Assembly (NCBI GenBank): GCA_015655015.1
Contig: JAATFV010000026.1
Coordinates: forward strand, 30,814-94,813
Source of the DNA: Chitinophagales bacterium
GTDB lineage: Bacteria > Bacteroidota > Bacteroidia > Chitinophagales > Chitinophagaceae
Direction of reading: 5' to 3'
DNA: 64,000 bases
Shown in pieces: positions 34,700-44,249 of this stretch. The first letter of the stretch is position 1, and each line of letters begins with the position of its first letter. Both the position numbers and the translations under genes were made by a program. The notes below the pieces were generated by a model. The model searched no databases. It worked only from the letters and a program-made list of their open reading frames with translations, and was not told where the DNA came from.

Positions 34700-34929
34700 A
34701 ACGCCTGAAGAGAACGCAATGTCATTACCGGAAGCTTCCAGCCAGTTAAGCAAGATGGCTGATTCTGCAAAAAGCTGGCGTTGCCGGGCCGGGAAAGAGC
34801 CGCTCAGACAGCCCGATACCAACAGGGCAACGCCATATTAAAGCAGGCGGTTCCTATGCTACTCCGCTCTTATGCAGATAGGAGGGCCCGCACTTCCTGG
34901 TCAAACGTGTCTATTCCATAAACAGGTGT

Positions 34930-37353
34930 CTATTTGTTAAAGGGATAATAATTCAGCGCCGGGTGGAGTCCTTCACTGATGGTAATATAGCCCTTGCCAT
35001 CTTTTGTAAAGGTGATCCCCTCACCCTGTTGTTCCGGTATATATGGCAACAGCTCCGCCGGCCTGCTCATGGCCTGTTCCACGGTCTCCCCGTCACCACG
35101 GCGCCAATAATAGATCTTATCCAGGCTTTTGATGACGATATGATGCCCGTCTTTTGAAATCGTCCCGGACGTGATCCAGGTATGCGGTAAGGTGATCAGC
35201 TTTTGTAAAACGACCTGGTCGCCATTGCGGAACGCAGGATCGGGCACCTTGTACAGGCTCACCTGCTGCTCCCGCTTGCTGACGATATAGATATTCCTGC
35301 TCAGCGGATCAACCAGTAAGGTCTCGGCGTCCCTGGGGCCTCCGGGATAACGTATGATCAGCGAATCAGCTTCTACCATAACCTTACCAGCTCCCGGCAG
35401 GCCCGCGGGTTCTTCAAAACGATAGATTAGCACGTGGTCTCTCCGGGCTCCGTTATCACCGGTTTCCGATACATATACATAACTTTTACCGGTCTCGGGG
35501 CCTGCGCCTGTGGCAATATCCTCCCAATCATAATTGCGGACTCCTTGTATAACATAGGTGCCGGCCAGCCTGGCATGATCGTCCAGCAGGTAGGTCTCCG
35601 GCTCTCCGCCGCTGTCGTTATGGGTCCAGAAGCAGCCAGGCAGCGTATTGCTGGCCGCCAGCCCCGAAGCTTCATTCACCACTTCCGCATCCACATTGCC
35701 CATTACCAGCGGTTTGTTCAAGGCGTTTTGCAGGTCCCTGACGATCAGCTTGCTTGCCTGAATATCTTTGCGGCTATAATCAAATCCACTCCCTTCTTCA
35801 AACCGGCCGCTGGGCCTTGCGGCATCCGACTGATAGATCTTTCCCCATGGGTCGATGATCACATAGAACGGGTAGTGAGACCAGTTATAGTCTTTCATGA
35901 TCGTGCTGTTCTTTCCCATGTTGACGTTGATCCCGGCTGAATCGATCCCATATTTGCGGACGGCCTCTTTCCATTTTGCGATGTCCGAATCATAATTGAC
36001 ATATAAAAAGACAACGTTCTGATCTTTGAATAACTCATGGAGCTTTTTGGAATAGGGGAATTCGAAGATGCAGGGCCCGCAGGTAATGCCCCAGAAGTCC
36101 ATGTACACTACTTTCCCTTTAAAATCTTTCAGGCTTACTTCGTGACCGTTCAGGTCCTGTAATGTAAAAGCGGGGGCGGTTTTTCCGGGAGCGGCAGCCA
36201 GGTAATCGCTCATCATGGATTGTGCGGCGAGCTTAAATTTCTGCACATCACAGTGCGCCATGAAATAGCGGTAGGCGCTGTCATATTTCCCCAATGCCTT
36301 CTGGTGGAATGCATTTCCCAGGATGGTCAGGTATATCAGCCATCTGGCCTTTCCGGTCAGCTTGTTATCCTTTTCCAGGAGGGCAAGCTGTTGCCCCGGG
36401 CCAGGATATTGGCTGTCGGGCATTGTTTTCAGCCCGTTTTGAAGGGCAAAACGATACGTGAGCAGGTTTAGCAGGAAATTGGAGTAGTTGGCTTTCAGCT
36501 CATAGGTGGCCGGGTCCTGCAATTTAGATAGCGCCACCGGGATAAAATCATAGTAACCGGCAGGGTATACCGGCATCTGCGGCTGAAAGCCCGGGTCCTG
36601 GTGGTGGTTGTTATAATAGTGCAGCCAGGGGTAGCTGAACAAACGATTGCCCCAGTCCAGGTAGAGGAAATTAAACCAGGCTTTATAAAAATCGGCGCTG
36701 ATCCCGTTCTTATGCAGATTCAAAAAGGAAAGTTTGGTTTGCAGGTCCTGGTCCAGCTGCCGGCGATAGCTAAGGCTGTCGGCCTTTTGGGTATCGGGAA
36801 GATGTGCCTGCTCATATTCACGGCCATAGGTATCCCAAAAAAGTCTGTCGAACCTGCTGTCCCCCACATTGCTTCCGGTAAGGGAGATCCCCTTACCGGA
36901 AGTAAAAAGCTGGTTCCCTTTTTCATCCGGCGCCACGGCATAACCGTCTATCACCAGGTGCAGGCTGTCTCCCGGATTGACATTGACGAAGTAAGAAGCC
37001 TGTCCTTTGTCCTTCGAAAAAAAGATATTGATGCCGGTGGAATGGTCGATCTCCTGGCGGATGATAAAGCTCTTGTTATCCTTCTGGGAGAAACGGGCAT
37101 CTTTATACCGGCCCGGAAGTTTGCTGATATTAATATCGAGATACAGGATACTGATTGTGTTGGTATATCCCGGGATAGGATGAACGAATTCCCCGGTGAT
37201 CACCACGGGCCTGACGGGCTGGCCGGCCTGTGCGGAAAATGTCGCAGCCAGCATGACAGGAACCGTAAGCATGACAGGAACCGTAAGCAGGGCAGTGAAA
37301 TAGCCAAAGTTTTTGCCCTTTATCCGGGTGATGAGCGATGAAAAGAATACCAT
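34930..37353 (-). CDS. TlpA-type thioredoxin fused to a C-terminal beta-propeller domain
   Basis: An 807-residue exported protein with a signal peptide (residues about 18-43). Residues 45-410 resemble the N-terminal region of Bacteroidetes TlpA proteins. A thioredoxin fold follows with FWGITCGPCIFEFPYSKKL as the redox site (Cys-Gly-Pro-Cys). From about residue 560 the sequence switches to a propeller-like module (EASGLAASNTLPGCFWTHNDSGGEP, IYIVSKREQQVSLYKV) resembling PE-PGRS or phytase-like beta-propellers found as separate Bacteroidetes proteins. The fusion is unusual. It lies 102 bp after SusD, on the same strand. An 18-bp duplication adds LTVPVM within the signal peptide. Confidence 0.85.
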   Translation of the reverse strand: MVFFSSLITRIKGKNFGYFTALLTVPVMLTVPVMLAATFSAQAGQPVRPVVITGEFVHPIPGYTNTISILYLDINISKLPGRYKDARFSQKDNKSFIIRQEIDHSTGINIFFSKDKGQASYFVNVNPGDSLHLVIDGYAVAPDEKGNQLFTSGKGISLTGSNVGDSRFDRLFWDTYGREYEQAHLPDTQKADSLSYRRQLDQDLQTKLSFLNLHKNGISADFYKAWFNFLYLDWGNRLFSYPWLHYYNNHHQDPGFQPQMPVYPAGYYDFIPVALSKLQDPATYELKANYSNFLLNLLTYRFALQNGLKTMPDSQYPGPGQQLALLEKDNKLTGKARWLIYLTILGNAFHQKALGKYDSAYRYFMAHCDVQKFKLAAQSMMSDYLAAAPGKTAPAFTLQDLNGHEVSLKDFKGKVVYMDFWGITCGPCIFEFPYSKKLHELFKDQNVVFLYVNYDSDIAKWKEAVRKYGIDSAGINVNMGKNSTIMKDYNWSHYPFYVIIDPWGKIYQSDAARPSGRFEEGSGFDYSRKDIQASKLIVRDLQNALNKPLVMGNVDAEVVNEASGLAASNTLPGCFWTHNDSGGEPETYLLDDHARLAGTYVIQGVRNYDWEDIATGAGPETGKSYVYVSETGDNGARRDHVLIYRFEEPAGLPGAGKVMVEADSLIIRYPGGPRDAETLLVDPLSRNIYIVSKREQQVSLYKVPDPAFRNGDQVVLQKLITLPHTWITSGTISKDGHHIVIKSLDKIYYWRRGDGETVEQAMSRPAELLPYIPEQQGEGITFTKDGKGYITISEGLHPALNYYPFNK
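37250..37285 (-). repeat. Exact 18-bp tandem duplication in a signal peptide
   Basis: Units 37250-37267 and 37268-37285 are identical and encode LTVPVM twice in the hydrophobic core of the TlpA-fusion signal peptide. A third, diverged unit follows. Confidence 0.9.
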
Positions 37354-37455
37354 AATGATTAATTTAAGCTTGTTCTAAAAGTAAACCGGTGCATCTCAGC
37401 CGGGGATACCAGCGAAAATTTGCCTTTAATCCTGGCGCACTTAGTCCTGGCGCTC

Positions 37456-38817
37456 TCAGTAGCCGGGGTTCTGCGGATTGAGGTTGATATCGTTGGTCAA
37501 TTCTATCTGGGGGATGGGCAGTATGGTATCCCTGGCCGACCATAACTTATAATTGATGGCGGATAACACGGGGCCTGCCTGCCCGGTTCGGACAAGGTCG
37601 AACCAGCGCTGGGCATTTTCACAGACCAATTCTCTTGCCTTTTCATCATAGATCTCCTTCAACAGGTCGCCTGCGTTGGTGAAAACATACGGCGCCAGCC
37701 CGGCGCGATGACGGGTATTCTCCATATCGGCGATCGCGGTGGTATAATTGCCCAATTTTGCCCGTGCCTCCGCCCGCATGAGGTAGATCTCGGCGACCCT
37801 TATCATTTTGTACTCTTCATTAGTAACGATATCGGTATTGTTGGTCCAGCGATATTTATAATAGTAGTAATAAAGGATCGTCCCGCCGCTCATCTCCGGC
37901 CGGATATATTCATTTTTCCGCAGGTCGCCATCTGCGAACTTATCCACGATCACCAGCGGATAAAAGGAAGGCAGGACCGTAACGGGACTGGAAAGCGGAA
38001 TGGAAGCCGAAACGGAAGGGCCGGTAGTGGACCCGTTGGCCGCCAGTTCCCAGATGGATTCCACATGATTGTTGGTATTGAAGATAGCGCTGAAATTGGT
38101 CAGGAGCCCGAAAAGGTCGGTGTGGCTGAGTATAGCCGTACAATATTGATCTGCTTTGTTCCAATCCTGCAGGTACAGGCTCAATTTTGCCAGGTAGGTG
38201 TATGCCACATATTGGGTGACCCGCGTCCTCTTTCCGGCATTGAAGGAGTAGTCCGAAGGCAGGTCGTTCACGATGCTGCTCCATTCCTGCTGGAGGAAGG
38301 TGAAGACTTCGGCCCGGGTATTTTTTTTCTGTTGGGCGGTAATGCTGTAATCCGTGGAAGTTACTATCGGCACGTCGCCATGTAACAGCGTCAGGTAAAA
38401 CAGTGACCAGCCGCGAATAAACCGGGCTTCTGCCTTTGCCCTCGCCTTATAGGCAACATCCGTTATCGGGGAGGCATCCAGGTTGTTGATGATCTCATTA
38501 CACTGGTAGACGATGGTATAGAGTGAGCTCCAGAAAGTGACCGTGTTATCCGGGCGCATATTGTTTTCTTCGATATCTGTTTGTGGCTGGTAAACAAAGC
38601 CCATTTTGACGTCATCGCTCAGGGTGCCGACCACCTTCAGCATGGTGGACTGAAAGGAGATAAATTTGTTATAGACTCCATTGATGGCTCCTTCCACTCC
38701 TGTGACGGTGCTGAACCTGGATTGAGTGGTGAGCGTATTCTGGGGCTGGATGTCGGTAAATTTTTTACAGGCTCCTGTCGCCAGTAAGATCAGCATCAGC
38801 GCTATTATCTTTTTCAT
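37456..38817 (-). CDS. SusD/RagB-like nutrient-binding lipoprotein
   Basis: A 453-residue outer-membrane lipoprotein: MKKIIALMLILLATGAC has the lipobox at its end. The SusD fold is indicated by the N-terminal SusD-like region (NTLTTQSRFSTVTGVEGAINGVYN), KARAKAEARFIRGWSLFYLTLLHGDVPIV and the C-terminal RagB/SusD domain (EVYLMRAEARAKLGNY-like IYLMRAEARAKLG, ARELVCENAQRWFDLVRTG). It forms the lid of the SusC channel. It starts 10 bp after the SusC stop. The ligand is unknown. Confidence 0.96.
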   Translation of the reverse strand: MKKIIALMLILLATGACKKFTDIQPQNTLTTQSRFSTVTGVEGAINGVYNKFISFQSTMLKVVGTLSDDVKMGFVYQPQTDIEENNMRPDNTVTFWSSLYTIVYQCNEIINNLDASPITDVAYKARAKAEARFIRGWSLFYLTLLHGDVPIVTSTDYSITAQQKKNTRAEVFTFLQQEWSSIVNDLPSDYSFNAGKRTRVTQYVAYTYLAKLSLYLQDWNKADQYCTAILSHTDLFGLLTNFSAIFNTNNHVESIWELAANGSTTGPSVSASIPLSSPVTVLPSFYPLVIVDKFADGDLRKNEYIRPEMSGGTILYYYYYKYRWTNNTDIVTNEEYKMIRVAEIYLMRAEARAKLGNYTTAIADMENTRHRAGLAPYVFTNAGDLLKEIYDEKARELVCENAQRWFDLVRTGQAGPVLSAINYKLWSARDTILPIPQIELTNDINLNPQNPGY

Positions 38818-38827
38818 GATGTTTCGT

Positions 38828-41800
38828 TTAAAAGGAAATATTTAAGCCTACAATAAAGGATTTGGGCAAAGGCAGGGAGTCGCCGCCGGTATTTTCCGGG
38901 TCTCCACCCTTGAACTTAGTGAATGTCAGCAAATTGTAACCACTGACGTATAACCTTTTCAGTGGGAAGTCCTTTTGTTTTTTCCATATTTTATCAGGCG
39001 ATACCGAGAAGGTGAGCGTTTTCAACCGAATGTACGAGGCGTCGCTGTAGTTGGCCATTGAGCTCCAGTAATAAGAGAAGGTGGGGTCAGTGGTCGAATT
39101 GGTTGAAAGCCGCGGAACATTGGTATGGTCACCGGGTTTTTGCCACCTGTTCAACACGAATTTTGGAAAATTATAATACCCGTATCCGGCATAATAGTAG
39201 TTCTGCCGGATATTACCTTGTGCATAGTTCCAGAAAAATTCGAGGTTGAGATATTTATAAGAGAAGGAATTGGTGAGCCCCCCATAAAAATCCGGCTGAT
39301 ATTTTCCCAATATCACTTTATCGTCATTGCCATAAAATCCGTCTTTATTAAAGTCCGTGAGTAACGCCTTGCCGGTCTGGGGGTCTACTCCTTTGTAGTC
39401 ATATCCCCAGACCAGTTCCACCGGTTGACCGATCTTATAAGTATAACGGTAGGGAGAGGTGGCCAGTCCCGGCAATTTTTTGAGCACATTATGGATGGTT
39501 GTCACATTAAAGGAATTCCGGAAGGAAAAGTCTTTGGCCCGGATGGTCAGGACTTCCAGTTCGAGCTCAAATCCGCTGTTGACGATCAGGCCGTTGATAT
39601 TGGCTTGTACGCTGCTAAAACCGGCGGTTGATGACAGGGGGTTGGCAAACAGCATTTTGCTGGTCCGGTCATTGAAGTAGTTGACGGTAAGATTTACCCG
39701 CTGCTGCCAAAAACCCAGGTCCAACCCAACATCCAGCTTGCCGGTCTGTTCCCATTGCAAAAGGGGATTGGATAAATTGGAGGGGATAGATCCTGCAACG
39801 CCTCCATAAGATGCATTATAGGCATTCAGGTTATATAGATTCAAATATTGGAAATCGGGGATATTATCATTGCCCGTAATGCCGTAGCTGAAGCGCAGCT
39901 TGGCCTGGTTGAAAAATTTCTGGCTGCTGAAAAAACGTTCTTTGCTAAGCTCCCAGGCCAGTCCTGCGGCGCCGAACAGGCCGGAGCGGCGTCCCGGGCC
40001 AAACCGGGAAGAGGCGTCATCTCTCAGTGTCAGATCGGCGAAATATTTCTGATCGTAGTTGTAATTGAGCCTTCCGAAAAGAGAGGCATACCGGTATTTT
40101 ACCCGGGAGGAGCTCTGGGATCCCAGGCTTTGGGCGAATCCGATATCGGTGAAATTGTCGTTGGGATAACCCGTACCGTTAATACTTTGCCGGTAAATGT
40201 CCCGGTTTTGGAACGTGGAACCCAATAAAGCCCTCAGCGCATGGCGGCCCAGATGAGCTGAATAATTCAATTGAGGTTCCACTGAAAACGATCTGGTCTG
40301 GCTGCTGGCATTTTGGCTGCTGGAATTGGCCGATGTCTGGTTATTGACAGCGCCGTCAAAATAATACAGGTCTTTATTGTCGATCTGCTGATAGGAAAGG
40401 TCCGTCCTGAAATTCAGGTTGAGCGGCAGTCTTGCATTAAAATTCCAGTTGCCGTTGAACTGGTCGGTATTTACCTGGTCATTGGTCAGGAAAAGCAGTG
40501 CAAGGGGATTCCGGATCTGGGCGGGCGGAAAATAATTAATGTTCAATTTTCCGGTGCTGTCATAGGCCGGTACCTGGGGATTGGCATTCAGGGGTCCTCT
40601 GTTGGAAACGTCCAGCTGGCCCTGTGCCCGAACATTGGTCTCTTTGGAGTAATTCATGGTCAGGCCTGAGCTGAGCCATTTATTCAGCTGGTTGTTCATG
40701 TTCAGACGGGCGACATACCGTTTCAATCCCAGGGCCGGGTTGACCGTATTGGTCCCTTCATCCCGGTAGGAGCCGCTGAAATAATAATTGGAGGCGGTAG
40801 TGCCGCCGCTGAGCGCTAAATTGGCATCATAGACCCTGCCTGTCTTATAAAATGCCTTTTGCCAGTTGGTGTTGACGGTAGAGTCAAGGAGAAAGAGCTC
40901 CGGGGCGGAGACGGCGGTGGGAGTGATGCCCGAGTTCAACAGCATTTCCCGGCGGACCGTTCTCCATTCAGGGGTGTTCATGACGGGGACTATCCGGGAT
41001 GTATTTACAAAACCCGAGAAGGCGTTGGCCTCCACTTTCCCCTGCTGCCCGGAATTGCCTTTTTTCGTCGTGATGATGACCACGCCATTGGCGCCCCGGG
41101 AGCCATAAATGGCGGAAGCCGCCGCGTCCTTCAGCACTTCGATGGATTCGATATCGTTGACATTGATGGCGTTGATGGGGCTCACGTCGGCAGCAAAGGC
41201 CTGGCTGGTATTCTGGTTGTAGAAGGGAATTCCGTCTACGATATACAGTGGGGCTGTTCCGGTGTTGAGATCCGCCGTGGGAGAGGTATTGGGCCGGATG
41301 GTATTTGTTCCCCGGATCCGGATATTCACCGGGAAGCCCGGGACAGCGCCATTGTCGGAGGTCACCAGTACGCCGGACATTTTACCTTCCAGGGCCTGGA
41401 TGGCGTTGGTGGTGGGTATATTCCTGATATCTTCCGCCTTTACAGTGGAGATGGCGGCCGCCAGCTCAGAACGTTGCTGCGTACCATACCCGACAATGAC
41501 GACTTCATTCAGCCTGCTTTCTTCCGTATGCATGACAATTGTCAACGTTTCACGATTGACCACCCGGATCTCCTGCACCCGGTACCCTACATGGGAGCAG
41601 ACGAGCACATCGTCCCCGTCTTTCAACCGTATGCGGAAATTCCCCAGGCTATCCGTAGCAGTGATCGCCGCTCCGAATTTCGAGGATACCGTTGCCCCTG
41701 CGATGGGTCGTCCCTTTTCATCGGTCACTTTGCCGGTAACGACGACCGGAGGGACCCTTATCTCGCGCGGGCCCTGTAAGGCCAATGCCTTCCTGTGATC

Positions 41801-42163
41801 GTAGCTGAAAATAATTTCATTGTCCAGGACTGTATAGGAATAGGGATATTCTTTCAGAAGCTGTTCCAGTACATTTTTCAGGGGTTCGTTTTTTACGGTA
41901 AAACTGACACCTGATTTGTCTGCGGCGAGCGTACCGCTGTAGGAAAATCGTACATTCATGGCCCTGGCTATCTTATCCAGGGCTTCCCCCAACGGGTTAT
42001 TACGGACGGTTATCGTCAGCCTGCGGTTCAGCAAGCCTTGTCCCTCAGAAGGAGAGGCCATTGTCACACACATGGTGCTTATCAGTACGGCGCCAATCAG
42101 AGCAGTCCATTTCATAGTTCGCAATGTTGCATGAAGGGTTTTTGCCCATAAAATTTTTTTCAT
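38828..42163 (-). CDS. SusC/RagA TonB-dependent outer-membrane transporter with STN domain
   Basis: An 1111-residue TonB-linked transporter. After the signal peptide, an STN (secretin/TonB N-terminal) domain spans about residues 45-110 (LNRRLTITVRNNPLGEALDKIAR...). A carboxypeptidase-like CarbopepD_reg domain (VTGKVTDEKGRPIAGATVSS) follows, then a plug with the SusC signature (LNEVVIVGYGTQQRSELAAAIS..., AIYGSRGANGVVIITTKKG) and a beta barrel ending in SFIVGLNISF, with the terminal aromatic residue needed for Bam assembly. The STN domain is the part that contacts FecR, so this is a transducer type that signals through the FecR and sigma factor genes upstream. Confidence 0.97.
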   Translation of the reverse strand: MKKILWAKTLHATLRTMKWTALIGAVLISTMCVTMASPSEGQGLLNRRLTITVRNNPLGEALDKIARAMNVRFSYSGTLAADKSGVSFTVKNEPLKNVLEQLLKEYPYSYTVLDNEIIFSYDHRKALALQGPREIRVPPVVVTGKVTDEKGRPIAGATVSSKFGAAITATDSLGNFRIRLKDGDDVLVCSHVGYRVQEIRVVNRETLTIVMHTEESRLNEVVIVGYGTQQRSELAAAISTVKAEDIRNIPTTNAIQALEGKMSGVLVTSDNGAVPGFPVNIRIRGTNTIRPNTSPTADLNTGTAPLYIVDGIPFYNQNTSQAFAADVSPINAINVNDIESIEVLKDAAASAIYGSRGANGVVIITTKKGNSGQQGKVEANAFSGFVNTSRIVPVMNTPEWRTVRREMLLNSGITPTAVSAPELFLLDSTVNTNWQKAFYKTGRVYDANLALSGGTTASNYYFSGSYRDEGTNTVNPALGLKRYVARLNMNNQLNKWLSSGLTMNYSKETNVRAQGQLDVSNRGPLNANPQVPAYDSTGKLNINYFPPAQIRNPLALLFLTNDQVNTDQFNGNWNFNARLPLNLNFRTDLSYQQIDNKDLYYFDGAVNNQTSANSSSQNASSQTRSFSVEPQLNYSAHLGRHALRALLGSTFQNRDIYRQSINGTGYPNDNFTDIGFAQSLGSQSSSRVKYRYASLFGRLNYNYDQKYFADLTLRDDASSRFGPGRRSGLFGAAGLAWELSKERFFSSQKFFNQAKLRFSYGITGNDNIPDFQYLNLYNLNAYNASYGGVAGSIPSNLSNPLLQWEQTGKLDVGLDLGFWQQRVNLTVNYFNDRTSKMLFANPLSSTAGFSSVQANINGLIVNSGFELELEVLTIRAKDFSFRNSFNVTTIHNVLKKLPGLATSPYRYTYKIGQPVELVWGYDYKGVDPQTGKALLTDFNKDGFYGNDDKVILGKYQPDFYGGLTNSFSYKYLNLEFFWNYAQGNIRQNYYYAGYGYYNFPKFVLNRWQKPGDHTNVPRLSTNSTTDPTFSYYWSSMANYSDASYIRLKTLTFSVSPDKIWKKQKDFPLKRLYVSGYNLLTFTKFKGGDPENTGGDSLPLPKSFIVGLNISF

Positions 42164-42207
42164 AATTTCATGTAGTTAAATGTTAAATGCTTTATTGTAT
42201 TTGACCC

Positions 42208-42235
42208 ATACCCTTCTCTGCCAGGAGAGGGGTAT
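42208..42235. other. Intercistronic hairpin between FecR and SusC genes
   Basis: An 11-bp stem (ATACCCTTCTC / GAGAGGGGTAT, one wobble) closes on loop TGCCAG in the 93-bp gap. On the minus (coding) strand it has no T-run after it, so it may stabilise or separate the susCD message from the fecR part. On the plus strand a TTTTG stretch follows. Confidence 0.65.
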
Positions 42236-42256
42236 TTTGTTTATTGATTGGTAATT

Positions 42257-43237
42257 CTAGCAGCCCCCTTCTTTTAGGATGATAAATGTGCCCTCCTTCT
42301 TTTCCAGGCGGGCGTTGATGGCAAGGCAAAGTTTTGTCAGGAATTTTTCCAGGTTTTCGTCCCGTCGCAGGCTGCCGTAGAACGTGCACCGTGACAGATT
42401 GCCCTGCACCCGGATGCGGATATTATATTCCATTTGCAGATCCGCAATGATTTGCGGTACGGGAGCGCCTTTAAATTCATAATTGCCGTCGCGCTCGGAC
42501 AGCAGCTGGAGCGCGTCAGGATAGTTCCTTTTTTCCAATACCCCTTTTTCCCTGTCGAACCATCCCTGTTGATCGTGCAGCAGGTCAATGGGACTCGCTT
42601 TGCCGTCACTTACTTTTACCTGGCCCGTAAGTACCGTTACGGCTATGTCCGGCTGATCAGCATAGGCCCGCACCATAAAGGAGGTGCCCAATACCCGGGT
42701 GTCGATATTCTGTGCATGGACCAGGAAGGGATGGTTTTTATCGGGAGCTACGTCGAAAAAAGCCGAGCCATTCAGGGTGACTTCCCTGGTCACCTCGCGG
42801 AATTCCCCGGGATAGGTAAGCTGGCTGCCGGGTCCCAGCCAGACTTTGGTGCCGTCTGTCAGCTCTATGACCTTGCGCTGTCCCCGCCGGGTAGACAGCT
42901 GCTCCCATTTTACCGGGTTCATCCAATCATAAAGGGGCTTTCTTTTCGCCAACCCGATCGACAGTCCAACCAGGATGGCTGCTGCAACGGAAACCTGGCG
43001 CCAGCGGAAAGTGCGGACGATAGCAAGCCCTTTACCTTTCGGACGCGGATGTACCGATGTCCGCAGGCGTTCGAGAATTTTGGCTTGCACCACTCGTTTG
43101 TCTCCGAGAAGATCTTCATCCCATTGATCCGAAGATTGGAAACTATCGAAAAAATTCAGCAGCAGCTGTTCTTCTTCGAGGGTGGCATTCCCTGACAGGT
43201 ATTTTTCTATTAATGTTATAAACTCCTGTTTATTCAC
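42257..43237 (-). CDS. FecR-family anti-sigma factor
   Basis: A 326-residue protein from the GTG at 43237 (starts MNKQEFITLIEKYLSGNATLEEE, typical of FecR; the open frame extends to a TTG at 43255). The N-terminal cytoplasmic anti-sigma part is followed by one TM (VSVAAAILVGLSIGLA, about 72-87) and a periplasmic FecR domain (RGQRKVIELTDGTKVWLGPGSQLTYP; VTLNGSAFFDVAPDKNHPFLVHAQNIDTRVLGTSFMV) with a C-terminal DUF4974 part. It holds the ECF sigma factor until the SusC STN domain reports substrate. Confidence 0.95.
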   Translation of the reverse strand: MNKQEFITLIEKYLSGNATLEEEQLLLNFFDSFQSSDQWDEDLLGDKRVVQAKILERLRTSVHPRPKGKGLAIVRTFRWRQVSVAAAILVGLSIGLAKRKPLYDWMNPVKWEQLSTRRGQRKVIELTDGTKVWLGPGSQLTYPGEFREVTREVTLNGSAFFDVAPDKNHPFLVHAQNIDTRVLGTSFMVRAYADQPDIAVTVLTGQVKVSDGKASPIDLLHDQQGWFDREKGVLEKRNYPDALQLLSERDGNYEFKGAPVPQIIADLQMEYNIRIRVQGNLSRCTFYGSLRRDENLEKFLTKLCLAINARLEKKEGTFIILKEGGC

Positions 43238-43292
43238 GCGGATGTTTATGAACAAGAGTAAAAAGCCAGCGGCATCCCCTATGAGGCCTTTA

Positions 43293-43874
43293 TTATTTTT
43301 TCGTCAACTGGTGAATGATCTCGAAGATTAAAAAAACACCCAGGGAAGTGCGCAGGTGGCGAAGGGCTTTTGTCAGCTGGTTTTCCACTGTCTTGGTGGA
43401 GATATTAAGGCGGGAGGCTATTTCCTTATGGCTGAGCTGTTCCTCCCGGCTGAGCTTATAGACCTCTTTGCACTTGGGAGGAAGGCTGTCTATAATAAAA
43501 TCGATCTGGCGTATCAGCTCTTTGTGCTCGATGTGACCATGAAAGGAGGGAGTATGCAGCCGGTCGTGGAGCTGGGTGAAAATTTCTTCCGTCACCGAAC
43601 CGTGCCGGATATGGCGATAGACCTCGTAACGGGTGGCCGCGAACAGGTAGGCCTTCAGGGATACTGAAAATTCAATTTTATTGCGGTTGTTCCATATCCT
43701 GATAAAGATTTCCTGCAGGATATCCTCGCAAGCCTGCCGGTCTTTTAATATATTAAAGGAACAAATAAAAAGTTTTTCCCAGTACCTTTCATAGATTATC
43801 TCCAGGGCCGATTCATCTCCTGTCTTTAGTCGCTCCCCTAATTCAACATCTGATATGAAATGATTGTCGGCCAT
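43293..43874 (-). CDS. ECF-type RNA polymerase sigma-70 factor
   Basis: A 193-residue sigma factor from the ATG at 43874 (a TTG at 43883 is less likely because it sits within a -7-like box). Region 2 (ALEIIYERYWEKLFICSFNILKDRQACEDILQEIFIRIWNNR) and region 4 (LPPKCKEVYKLSREEQLSHKEIASRLNISTKTVENQLTKALRHL) are intact. It matches the Bacteroidetes ECF group linked to FecR and SusC, and is predicted to drive the susCD genes once released. The first gene of the locus, 55 bp before fecR. Confidence 0.95.
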   Translation of the reverse strand: MADNHFISDVELGERLKTGDESALEIIYERYWEKLFICSFNILKDRQACEDILQEIFIRIWNNRNKIEFSVSLKAYLFAATRYEVYRHIRHGSVTEEIFTQLHDRLHTPSFHGHIEHKELIRQIDFIIDSLPPKCKEVYKLSREEQLSHKEIASRLNISTKTVENQLTKALRHLRTSLGVFLIFEIIHQLTKK

Positions 43875-43880
43875 GCGTTT

Positions 43881-43888
43881 CAAATATC
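43881..43888 (-). promoter_or_regulatory. Near-match -7 box adjacent to the ECF sigma start
   Basis: On the minus strand GATATTTG (one mismatch to TAnnTTTG) ends 6 nt before the ATG at 43874. If used, the sigma mRNA would have almost no leader. Confidence 0.3.
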
Positions 43889-43955
43889 ATATGGCCATTT
43901 ATTTTGATGCTGAATAAAATTAAGTAAAACATCAATTTCTGGCAAAAAATATAAA

Positions 43956-44033
43956 TTATCCTTTTCCCGGTTTGTGCATGCAGAAGATTACGAAGGCAAT
44001 AATAGTGATTAGGGAGGAAAAGAATGGTTGCAT
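43956..44033 (-). CDS. Possible 25-residue membrane micropeptide
   Basis: A minus-strand frame encodes a 25-residue peptide starting MQPFFSSLITIIAFVIFC and ending in a basic MHKPGKG tail. This is the layout of a single-TM micropeptide, and similar peptides occur among type I toxins. No antisense RNA or ribosome-binding signal is evident. It may be spurious. Confidence 0.25.
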   Translation of the reverse strand: MQPFFSSLITIIAFVIFCMHKPGKG

Positions 44034-44249
44034 GGTGAGACGTAATAAAAATTTAAAATAGTCATGAGGGGGATTCAATAGGATACCGGCTCCAATGCGG
44101 AGCTGACAAGGTAGAGTCAAATCAGGGGGGTATCCCCTATTCATCCCTCCATTTTTTTTAGTACATCCGGACGGAAGAATTTTTATTGGCTGATGATAAT
44201 CCTGGAATAAACCATCTCAGGCATTATCTGACTTTAAAAAAGATTGATC

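Noticed and set aside
36601..37341. 246-codon open frame opposite the TlpA fusion gene
   Set aside because: It is antisense to a clear signal-peptide and TlpA coding region and has no protein features of its own.
40859..41779. 306-codon open frame opposite the SusC gene
   Set aside because: It is a shadow of the strongly supported SusC plug and barrel sequence on the other strand.
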